From Defluviicoccus sp. (GTDB lineage Bacteria > Pseudomonadota > Alphaproteobacteria > Rhodospirillales > Defluviicoccaceae), in NCBI GenBank assembly GCA_013414705.1, contig CP058705.1, positions 4,337,165-4,342,607 on the forward strand: 5,443 nt of DNA, given 5' to 3'. Position numbers and translations under genes: made by a program. This document shows positions 1 to 5,443 of this stretch, piece after piece. The notes below the pieces were generated by a model, which worked only from the letters and a program-made list of their open reading frames with translations, ran no database searches and was not told the origin of the DNA. The stretch's first letter is position 1. Each line of letters begins with the position of its first letter.

Positions 1-726
1 GGGGTCAGGGGCTTCGGGATGAGCGACGCCGCTGATCCGCTGGCGACGGTGATGGAAAGGAAGCTCACCCGCATGCGCGTCAAGCACGCGCAGACCCGCG
101 AGTACATGGAGGTCAACGCGCTGCGCGGCATCGTCAAGGACGGTGCCGGCACCACGCTCTACGACTACTTCAGCGAGTTCGGTCTGGCCCAGCAAACCGT
201 CGACTTCGTGCTCGGCACCGCCACCACCAACGTGCAGGCGAAGGTGCGCGACGTGCTGCGCAAGATCGAGATCGAGCTCAAGGGTGAGACGATGTCGGGC
301 GTGCTGGCCCTGGTCAGCCCGGAGTTCTTCGACAAGCTGATCGGCCACACTAAGGTGGAGGATGCCTACAAGTACTTCTCATCCACCGGCGCCCAGCCGC
401 TGCGCGAGGACACGCGGCGGCGCTTCCCCTTCGCCGGTATCGTCTTCGAGGAGTACAACGCCACGGTGACGCTCTCGACCGGCTCGACCGAGACGCTGGT
501 GCCGGCCGGCGAAGGCATCGCGTTCCCGCTTGGCACGCTGGATACCTTCGTCACCTATGGTGCTCCCGCCAACCTGATCGAGACGGTGAACACCATCGGT
601 CTGCCGATGTACGCCCGCCAGCTGGCACGCCCCGACGGCAGTGCCATCGAGGTGAAGACCGAGGCCTCGGTGCTGCCGGTCAACAAACGTCCCCGCCTCG
701 CGGTGAAAATCACCTCCAGCAACTGA
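1..726 (+). CDS. Major capsid protein, lambda gpE type (5' end cut by window edge)
   Basis: This gene encodes the C-terminal two thirds of a phage major capsid protein of the gpE family, the subunit that builds the icosahedral head. The reading frame is open to base 1, and the residues before the first ATG at 19 read GVRGFG, which resembles the conserved 'VRAFG' stretch inside gpE proteins. The ATG at 19 is therefore internal, not the start. Family-like segments follow: PLATVMERKLTRM, then TREYMEVNALRGIVKDGAG and LYDYFSEFG, then a C-terminal half with FFDKLIGH and the R-rich turn before FPFAGIVFEEY. The visible part is 241 residues; the family is usually about 330-350, so roughly 100 N-terminal residues lie outside. 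No frameshift is visible, unlike most later phage genes. The stop TGA (724-726) shares its A with the next ATG, implying translational coupling. The family assignment is from memory of the family. Confidence 0.86.
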   Translation, partial: GVRGFGMSDAADPLATVMERKLTRMRVKHAQTREYMEVNALRGIVKDGAGTTLYDYFSEFGLAQQTVDFVLGTATTNVQAKVRDVLRKIEIELKGETMSGVLALVSPEFFDKLIGHTKVEDAYKYFSSTGAQPLREDTRRRFPFAGIVFEEYNATVTLSTGSTETLVPAGEGIAFPLGTLDTFVTYGAPANLIETVNTIGLPMYARQLARPDGSAIEVKTEASVLPVNKRPRLAVKITSSN

Positions 727-1036
727 TGACCGCGTTTGCTGCCGCCGTCGATGTCCTGTTCGCTGATCCAAACCTTGGGCTGGACGCCGTCTACCGGGTC
801 GGCGGCGTCGATCCCGGCGTCCGGTCCGGGTGATCGTTCGGCAGCCGGATCGCGTGGGCAGTTTGGCGACACGCGTCGTCGCTGAAACGTTGACGATTGA
901 CGTCCGCGCGTCGGAGGTCGCCGCACCGGTGGAAGGCGACAGCATCGAGGTGAGCGATACGGTCTATGTCATCCAGGGCGAGCCAATCCGTGACATTGAG
1001 CGGCTCGTCTGGACAATTGAGGCGCGTCCGACGTGA
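726..1036 (+). CDS. Small head-tail joining protein, frameshifted by one missing base
   Basis: This is likely a head-tail joining (neck) protein that caps the filled head. The ATG at 726 overlaps the capsid stop (TGATG). The frame opens MTAFAAAVDVLFADPNLG and would stop at 831, while the rest lies one frame over and reads RVIVRQPDRVG, then GDSIEVSDTVYVIQGEP and LVWTIEARPT up to the TGA at 1034-1036. Adding one C to the CC at 821-822 joins them as GVDPGVPVRVIVRQ, giving 103 residues. That length and the pattern 'VxVIxRQPD...VQGEPxRDxERLVWT' match small proteins I recall directly behind gpE capsid genes in alphaproteobacterial prophages. The role is inferred mainly from size and position. The gene may be truly broken, but a sequence error is more likely given the same kind of lesion in its neighbours. 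Confidence 0.62.
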
Positions 1037-1678
1037 GACTGCTGGCTGCCATTCAGGGTGACCTCGATGCGCTGTTAACGGCCGAACTGCGTAATGCCGA
1101 GCGGGCAGTCACCGCCGGTGTTCGCGCAGCGACCGACGGCCTGAAGACCGAGTTGCGGAGGCAGATCACCGGTGCCGGACTCGGCAACCGGCTGGCGACA
1201 CCTGGCGCGGCGAGGTCTATCCGAAAAGTGCACAAAGCATCGGCGCAGCCGGCTTTGTCTGGTCGAAGGCGCCGAAGCTTGTCCGCCTGTACGACGAAGG
1301 CGCGGTCATCCGCTCGAAGCAGGGACTGTTTCTCGCCATTCCGACGGCGGCGGCGGGCAGGTATGGCGATAGACGGCGAAAGATCACGCCCGGCGCCTGG
1401 GAGCGCATCCATGGCCAGCGGCTCAGGTTCGTGTATCGCCGTGGCAGTCCCAGCCTGCTGGTGGCCGACAACGCCCGGCTGACGAAGCGGGGACGCGCGG
1501 CGGCGAACATCGGGCGCAGCAAGGGCGCGGCATTCACCCGGCTGTCGGGCCGGACCACTGTGCCGTTGTTCGTTCTCGTGCCACAGGTGACGGTGCGCAG
1601 GCGGCTCGACGTTGACGCTGCGGCGCAGAAGTGGATCGCGGCGCTGCCGCGGCTGTGTTACGGGCATGGCCACAATGA
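1033..1678 (+). CDS. DUF6441-type phage neck/minor tail protein, two frameshifts
   Basis: The start is GTG at 1033, overlapping the previous stop (GTGA), with GAGG at 1019-1022 as a possible ribosome site. The frame begins MRLLAAIQGDLDALL and leaves the family pattern after GNRLA (about 1198). One extra A gives LANTWRGEVYPK and continues through GFVWSKAPKLVRLYDEG, IRSKQGLFLAIPT, ITPGAWER and SLLVADNARL to VPLFVLVPQV. After ALPRL (about 1655) one extra G gives VLRAWPQ and a stop at TGA 1676-1678, which resembles the short tryptophan-containing end I recall for this family. The corrected product is 215 residues. Without the second correction the frame would run to 1775 through the antisense of the toxin gene, giving an unlikely tail. 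The function is not established; position between head-joining and terminator-like genes suggests a neck or tail-completion role like HK97 gp10 or lambda gpZ. The family name is from recall. Confidence 0.7.
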
Positions 1679-1681
1679 GTG

Positions 1682-1951
1682 TCAGCCGAACAGGTCGGCA
1701 TGTGTTCCGGTTCGGACGAGGATGAGTGCTGTTTCGGTTTCGTCCCAGATCAGTAACCAGTCGGGCTCGATGTGACATTCCCAGAACCGATTCCATTCAC
1801 CGGAAAGCCGATGCGGCCGGTGACGGGGCGAAAGTGGCTCACCACGGCTCAGGCGATCGACCACATCCCAGAGCTTGTCGACGTCCTTGCCACGTTTGGT
1901 GGCTTTCTTGATGTCGCGTTCGAACCCACGGGTGGTCTTGATCGACCGCAT
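1682..1951 (-). CDS. yafQ: YafQ-family mRNA interferase toxin of a type II toxin-antitoxin system
   Basis: This is a complete 89-residue toxin of the RelE/ParE superfamily, YafQ branch. E. coli YafQ cleaves mRNA on the translating ribosome. The sequence aligns along its length with YafQ (about 92 residues): KDVDKLWDVVDRL in the helical half, then PHRLSG, ECHIEPDWLLIW and the C-terminal RTGTHADLFG. The residues I know as important in YafQ (H50, H63, D67, H87, F91) all appear three positions earlier here, as H47, H60, D64, H84 and F88, so the active site looks intact. The ATG shares one base with the antitoxin stop (TGATG on the - strand), so the toxin is translationally coupled to the antitoxin. 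The gene runs against the phage genes and ends three bases from the corrected stop of the DUF6441 gene. It shows no frameshift. Confidence 0.93.
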   Translation of the reverse strand: MRSIKTTRGFERDIKKATKRGKDVDKLWDVVDRLSRGEPLSPRHRPHRLSGEWNRFWECHIEPDWLLIWDETETALILVRTGTHADLFG

Positions 1952-2208
1952 CAGCGGTGCGCGGCTTTCAATGTATCAAGATCCCGCCACTCGCTGAGAT
2001 CGCGTCCGTCGAGCGCATCCTGCATTGCCGCTCTTGTCTCGGCGTTGGGCAGTTCAACTGCGAACGGCAGTCCGTGTTTCAGCGTTACCTGCTTGTAGAA
2101 CAGCGTAATCGCTTCAGTCGGCGTCATCCCGAGTTCCTTGAGCACGGACTCCGCCGCCTGCTTGAGTTCGGGCTCGACGCGTGCCCGGATCATCTCGGTT
2201 TTGGCCAT
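1951..2208 (-). CDS. dinJ: RelB/DinJ-family antitoxin
   Basis: This is a complete 85-residue antitoxin, first gene of the toxin-antitoxin operon. Residues 1-50 carry the RelB/DinJ ribbon-helix-helix pattern: a beta strand (TEMIRARVEPELK), a helix (AAESVLKELGM), then PTEAITLFYKQV and the typical HGLPF. This part dimerises and binds the operator. Residues 51-85, ending WRDLDTLKAAHR, are expected to wrap and neutralise the toxin. Two ATGs lie close together on the - strand (2214 and 2208). I chose 2208 because the AGGAGG at 2222-2217 is 8 bases from it but only 2 from 2214, and because MAKTEMIRARVEPELK is the usual family start. Autorepression by the antitoxin and the toxin complex is known for the family and is assumed here. 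The pair may stabilise a prophage or act against other phages; the sequence does not say which. Confidence 0.92.
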   Translation of the reverse strand: MAKTEMIRARVEPELKQAAESVLKELGMTPTEAITLFYKQVTLKHGLPFAVELPNAETRAAMQDALDGRDLSEWRDLDTLKAAHR

Positions 2209-2216
2209 GGTCATCG

Positions 2217-2222
2217 CCTCCT
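2217..2222 (-). promoter_or_regulatory. Strong ribosome binding site of the antitoxin
   Basis: The - strand reads a perfect AGGAGG here, 8 bases before the ATG at 2208 and only 2 before the alternative ATG at 2214. It therefore decides the start. A perfect site fits the need for more antitoxin than toxin, whose start has only coupling through the stop-start overlap. Confidence 0.75.
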
Positions 2223-2228
2223 GACGAC

Positions 2229-2242
2229 AATGTATTACAATT
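2229..2242. promoter_or_regulatory. Candidate operator/promoter of the toxin-antitoxin operon
   Basis: The 47 bases between the antitoxin start and the next phage gene are AT-rich compared with their surroundings and hold the palindrome TGTA-T-TACA (2231-2239). On the - strand the same bases include TAATAC (2237-2232), which could serve as a -10 box for the antitoxin. I find no good -35 at the right distance. Ribbon-helix-helix antitoxins usually bind a short palindrome over their own promoter, so this is the natural operator candidate. On the + strand TACAAT at 2237-2242 is also -10-like, so weak transcription towards the phage gene at 2256 is possible. All of this is inferred from position and pattern. 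Confidence 0.4.
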
Positions 2243-2255
2243 GGGGAACATTGCC

Positions 2256-2689
2256 ATGGCCAGTCGACGTGAGCAGGTTCTCTCGGCACTGTTCGACCGG
2301 CTGAGGGTGTTGCCGGCGCTGCAGTCAAACGCAACGAGGCGCTGCCGCACGCTGTGCCGACCGGTGGTCTCGTCATCCTGCGCGACGGCGATCCGGGCGA
2401 GCCGGACGTGACGCTCAACCCGCGCACGGAATTCTACACCCATCGCGCCGAAGTTGAGGCGTTCGCGACGCGGCCGGTCGGTGACGGCGGTGAGGCGGTG
2501 CTCGACGCGCTGCTCACCGAAATCGGAACCGCACTCGCAACCAACCGCAGCCTCGGCGGCCTCGCCGAGAACCTCACCTGGAGCGCGCCTGAGGTTTCGG
2601 TGCTGGCAATCGAGGGCGCCGCAACGATCCTTACCGCCCGTATCATTGTGACCATCGAGTACTTGGTCAGCGATCCGCTGTCCGCCTGA
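2256..2689 (+). CDS. Small phage protein in the tail-terminator position, one frameshift
   Basis: The start is ATG 2256 with GGGGA (2243-2247) 8 bases upstream. The frame opens MASRREQVLSALFDRLRVLP, then the family-like sequence moves one frame over near 2316: AAVKRNEALPHAVPTGG, LVILRDGDPGEPDVTL, HRAEVEAF, LLTEIGTALATNRSLGG and a final YLVSDPLSA before TGA 2687-2689. One extra G at the joint gives LPGAAVKRNEAL and a 144-residue protein. Relatives that I recall in alphaproteobacterial prophages sit between DUF6441 and tail tube genes and are often labelled 'acyl-CoA transferase', which I consider a carried-over misannotation: no such motif is seen here. Length and position just before the tube gene fit a tail terminator (lambda gpU role), but that is inference. 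The toxin-antitoxin cargo separates it from its upstream partners. Confidence 0.6.
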
Positions 2690-2714
2690 TCTCTCCACTG
2701 CTGGAGTATCGACG

Positions 2715-3990
2715 ATGCCGAAAGTCCGTGCCTACGGTGCTGACGCGACGTTGCTCGCCTGCCGTGAGACCGGCTATGGCGTTGCACCGCTCAGCAGCTA
2801 CCGCTCGCTGGATTTCAAGTCCTGTGATCTCTCCGCTGAACAGCCGCTTGGTGACGATCCACTGCTGGGACGCGGCCGCAACGCCCAGGATCCCTACCGC
2901 GGTCTGATCACCGATGAGGGCCGGATCGAGATCCCGCTCGATCTGCGCGGCTCCGGCTTCTGGCTGACCGGGCTGTTCGGCGACCCGGCGACGGTGCAGA
3001 CGAAGGCCTCGGGGCACATCGCGTTCTCGGACCAGCCCGCGGCGAATAGCACGATCGTGCTCAGCGGCGTCAGCTGGATGTTCGTGACGGGTACACCTAC
3101 GGCAAACCAGACGCAAATCGGCGCCAGTCTCGACGCGACACTGACGGCGCTTGCGAGCGATCTCGACGCTTCGGTCGATGCCGAGATCTCCAAGTGCACC
3201 TACACGGCGGACACGACGGACGACCGGCTGGAGATCGAATTTGATGCTGCTGGCATAACGGGCAACGTGTTCACCCTGGCCGCCTCGGCCAACAGCAATG
3301 GCACGACATCGGCAGCGACACTCACCGGCGGTGGCTACCAGCACGAATGGCTGTCGGGCGGCGACGACATCCCCAGCTTCACCTTCGAGATCGGCCATCC
3401 GCAGCTGATCACGCCGGCGTTCTTCCGCCACTCGGGACGGTCATGGAGAGCCTCGCCTTCGAGATGGGCCGCGAGGGCCGGCGAACGGCACCGTGCAATG
3501 GTGGCGCAGGGCGAGGAGAAGGCGGCTGCCACGATCGACGCGACGCCGGCTGCGCTTGCGTTGAAGCGCTTCAGTCAGGGACGCGGATTTATCAAGCGTG
3601 GCGGTAGTTCCCTGGCCGGTGTCACCGGCGGCAGCCTCACCTTCTCCAACAACCTGGAACGGGTGCGGGTGATCCGTGACGACGGCAAGATCGAGGCCGC
3701 TGATCCGACGATCGCCTCGTGCACCGGCACGATGACACTCCGCTTCGATGGTGCGACCCTGGTCGCCGAGGCGACCAACGGTGATCCGGTTGCCGTCGAG
3801 TACGGTTTCTCGATGGCTGAGGGCTGGTCGCTGACGTTCGAGCTGTTCCGGTGTTTCTCCCAAACCGAAGTACGCCGTTTCCGGTCCCGGCGGCGTCGAG
3901 GCCAGCTTCGACTGGCGCGCCGCCTACGACGAGGGCAACGCCACCATGCTGCGTGCGCGGCTGGTCAATGACGTTGCCAGCTACAGCTGA
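2715..3990 (+). CDS. Phage tail tube protein with five single-base losses
   Basis: This is likely the subunit of the tail tube, the channel for DNA. The start is ATG 2715 with GGAG (2703-2706) 8 bases upstream. The N-terminus MPKVRAYGADATLLACRE, followed by SCDLSAEQPLGDDPLLG, QDPYRG, TDEG and FWLTGLFGDP, matches tail tube proteins I know from alphaproteobacterial prophages. Residues about 104-206 form a Thr/Ser/Ala-rich insert of the beta-type domain seen in many tail proteins, after which DIPSFTFEIGHPQL resumes the core. Losses near 3436, 3479 and 3497 put about 20 codons out of frame and then cancel; the corrected stretch reads HSGTVMESLAFEMGREGPAN, then GTVQMVAQGEE. Two more near 3851 and 3864 make the plain frame stop at 3971. 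Corrected, it reads FRVFLPKPKYAVSGPGG and SFDWRAAYDEG, ending DVASYS at TGA 3988-3990, 426 residues. This is long for a tube protein, partly because of the insert. Confidence 0.76.
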
Positions 3991-4092
3991 TAATCGCTGA
4001 GATTGTATAGGCGCGGATGGCCAGTGCGTCACGTGGGTGCATTACGCGGACGGCACACAGAAACACCTTTGCGGGACATTTTCTCTGCGGAA

Positions 4093-4907
4093 TCACGCAG
4101 CCAATGCCGCCATGATCTTCTCGATCGATCGGCAGATCGCGTGCCCCGCTGCTTGCTGCAGTTCGAGTTTCGCCGGATACGACAGGTGCTTCATGGGTGT
4201 AACGAATACCGGCGCGCCGCTGGCCGTCCGTTGCGAGAACGACGTCCCCATCAGCTTCAAGATCGGTTGTCTCGTCGCTGATGGCAGGTCAAGCATCTGG
4301 CTCAGCTGTTGAACAGCAGCATTTCCCATTGGCACAAGGACACACGGTGCTACTTCATCGAGAAGTGTGCGGGTAAAATTGCACTCGTGTTCGAGAACCG
4401 ATCGCTTTTCGGCTGAAGTGTCTCCCAGCCAACCTTTCGTTGATTTGTAATGCACAATTTCCAGAAGAATGGCGTGTTGGCCGAGCTTGAATTCCTCTGA
4501 TTCGCTTTCTGCAATGTATCGTCTGCCAAAGCTTTCGATCTTCTGCCAGAGACGCGGAACTTTGTGGCGCCGTCTTTAAGATGGGCGATGATTTTGCCAT
4601 CGTACCGGCGCTGGGCCGGATCGAAGCGAGCCCGATAGAACGCGTCATACCGCGCGCAATCCCAGTCGGCGGTTGCGACAGGTATCTTCTCGTTGAACGA
4701 CAATGACGGATTGAGACCGACAAAAATCAGCCGGTAATCGGCCCTTCGACCGGAGAACGGTTCGGGCAGTTGAAAGGGCGCAACGCCGTGTGCCTCCTGC
4801 CAACGGATCATGTGATGACAGGGGTGGCTGCCGTCGCGGATAGCCGCCAGGCCGTCGGCAAACACCTTTCGGCTGAAGCTTTCCGGGATTTGAAGTGACA
4901 GTGACAT
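4093..4907 (-). CDS. Uracil-DNA glycosylase superfamily-like protein, one frameshift
   Basis: This 271-residue protein (after adding one base) looks like a uracil-DNA glycosylase superfamily member, enzymes that cut modified bases out of DNA. What I see: IFVGLNPSLS (61-70) in the place of motif 1 (GxxPG, with Asn at the catalytic position as in MUG and SMUG1); PCVLVPMGNAAVQQL (188-202), like the family's 'xxVxLGxxA' strand; and VFVTPMKHLSYP (234-245) in the place of the HPS motif, with HLS instead. Activity is uncertain, since Ser replaces Gly in motif 1 and Leu replaces Pro in motif 2. The start MSLSLQIPESF at 4907 is chosen over an upstream in-frame ATG at 5039 because AGGAA lies just before it and the extra residues look non-coding. 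The frame breaks at 4549-4560, between KF and LWQKIESFGRRYI. Its GC is near 49% over 4381-4560 by hand count, well below the phage genes. It opposes the tail operon and looks like horizontally gained cargo. Confidence 0.6.
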
Positions 4908-5086
4908 CTTCCTGCCGAGCCAGCCGCTTCCACGGCAAACTGTAGAGGACACGGAAGGCGGATGCCGATCAAAATGTCGTTCGCAGAAGCAAGTGTCTCC
5001 ATGGAGAGAACCGCGGCTCACGTTGCCCCGGACGCCCAAGGCCGTAGCCTGGCAAGCGAGAATTCTTCACCAACTGACCATCAGCG

Positions 5087-5092
5087 AAGGAA
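5087..5092 (+). promoter_or_regulatory. Ribosome binding site fixing the GTG start of the tail assembly gene
   Basis: AAGGAA ends 6 bases before the GTG at 5099. No in-frame ATG occurs until Met codons well inside the protein, so this site supports the GTG start. The 191 bases between the glycosylase-like gene and this start (4908-5098) hold no other gene or clear terminator. Confidence 0.6.
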
Positions 5093-5098
5093 TCACCC

Positions 5099-5443
5099 GT
5101 GATCCGTCTTGATCTGAAGAGGGAGCCGCACTGGCTCGACCTCGGCCATGGCGTGCGCCTGCACGTGCGGCCGTGCACCACGGCGCTGATGATGGCAGCC
5201 CGCGCCGAAGTGCAGCACACCACCAGCGCGGCATCGACCACAAGCGAGTCCGCAGGTCTGCGTTCGGCGGAACTGCTGAAAGCACTGGCCCGGCTCGCGG
5301 TTCTCGACTGGGAAGGCATCGGCGATGCTGATGGCGAGCCGGCGCCGCTGACCGATGAGGCCACCGATGCGCTGCTCGATCTGTGGCCGATCGCCAGCGC
5401 CTTCGAGAGCGCATACCTCGGTCCGGCGTTACTGCTGGACGAA
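5099..5443 (+). CDS. Phage tail assembly protein (chaperone position), 3' end cut by window
   Basis: The frame opens at GTG 5099 and stays open to the last base, giving 115 residues. The start MIRLDLKREPHWLDLGHGVR, followed by LHVRPCTTALMMAARAE, then LLKALARLAVLDWEGIGDADG and ALLDLWPIASAFESAYLGPA, matches small tail proteins I recall directly after the tail tube gene in alphaproteobacterial prophages and gene-transfer-agent-like clusters. In siphophages this slot holds the tail assembly chaperone, which keeps the tape measure protein soluble while the tube assembles, and the tape measure gene would be expected downstream. A programmed frameshift is common at the end of such genes, but that part lies outside. 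Residues 38-55 are rich in Ser, Thr and Ala and look like a variable loop. No frameshift is seen. The role is inferred from position and similarity. Confidence 0.66.
   Translation, partial: MIRLDLKREPHWLDLGHGVRLHVRPCTTALMMAARAEVQHTTSAASTTSESAGLRSAELLKALARLAVLDWEGIGDADGEPAPLTDEATDALLDLWPIASAFESAYLGPALLLDE

Noticed and set aside
1656..1775. C-terminal extension of the DUF6441 protein (CYGHGHNECQPNRSACVP and onward).
   Set aside because: It is the antisense of the toxin gene plus an out-of-frame end. A one-base correction gives a short family-like end and a stop at 1676-1678.
2667..3431. A 254-codon open frame on the - strand opposite the tail tube gene.
   Set aside because: Its product is Arg-rich and without family pattern, as expected for a shadow of a high-GC gene, while the + strand frame is recognisable throughout.
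821..3865. Programmed ribosomal frameshifting as an explanation for all breaks.
   Set aside because: Ten events in five genes is far beyond any known use, and apart from CCCAAAC at 3859-3865 I noticed no slippery heptamer at the joints.
4085..4100. Hairpin CTGCG-GAATCA-CGCAG at the stop of the glycosylase-like gene as a terminator.
   Set aside because: The stem has only five pairs and no T run follows on the - strand.
4003..4312. Two + strand open frames opposite the end of the glycosylase-like gene.
   Set aside because: Neither has a ribosome site or family pattern; the - strand frame carries the conserved motifs.
4908..5039. N-terminal extension of the glycosylase-like protein starting at 5039.
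   Set aside because: The extra 44 residues are Cys/Arg/Ser-rich without pattern, and a better start with a nearby AGGAA lies at 4907.
3994..5087. Inverted 7-base repeat TCGCTGA (3994-4000) and TCAGCGA (5081-5087) flanking the glycosylase-like gene, as possible ends of a mobile element.
   Set aside because: A 7-base match between two stretches of about 100 bases is expected by chance about half the time, and there is no transposase or target duplication.

Overview
The window is a piece of the virion-structure region of a tailed phage or prophage, most likely from a high-GC alphaproteobacterium. I base the host on resemblance of the capsid, DUF6441, tail tube and tail chaperone proteins to prophage sets I know from Rhodospirillales/Hyphomicrobiales, and on the strong G/C bias at third codon positions. 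No integrase, attachment site or host gene is visible, so prophage and free phage cannot be told apart.

Layout on the + strand: 3' part of a lambda-gpE-type major capsid gene (1-726); a small head-tail joining protein (726-1036); a DUF6441 neck/minor tail protein (1033-1678); a small protein in the tail-terminator position (2256-2689); the tail tube protein (2715-3990); and the 5' part of a tail assembly protein in the chaperone position (5099-end). The first three genes overlap by 1-4 bases and form one head-to-tail completion operon. Two cargo segments interrupt this order, both on the - strand. The first is a complete YafQ/DinJ-type toxin-antitoxin pair (1682-2208) between the DUF6441 gene and the terminator-like gene. 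The second is a uracil-DNA-glycosylase-superfamily-like gene (4093-4907), visibly poorer in GC, between tail tube and tail assembly genes. Both look like moron insertions at gene junctions that left the phage genes usable.

The most striking property is technical or evolutionary. Five of the eight genes are broken by single-base shifts, ten in total (near 821, 1198, 1655, 2316, 3436, 3479, 3497, 3851, 3864 and 4550). Every one is in the same sense: one base is missing. Most lie where one base appears lost from a short homopolymer run. Restoring one base at each gives full-length proteins of 103, 215, 144, 426 and 271 residues with family-like sequence across each joint. Three of the losses fall within about 65 bases of the tail tube gene and cancel, so a naive ORF looks intact there but carries about 20 wrong residues. 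This pattern fits uncorrected deletion errors in the source sequence better than gene decay, though the sequence alone cannot prove it.

I see no CRISPR array, RNA gene, insertion sequence or convincing terminator, and no clearly new multi-gene system. The best candidate for unusual biology is the glycosylase-like cargo gene inside the tail operon.
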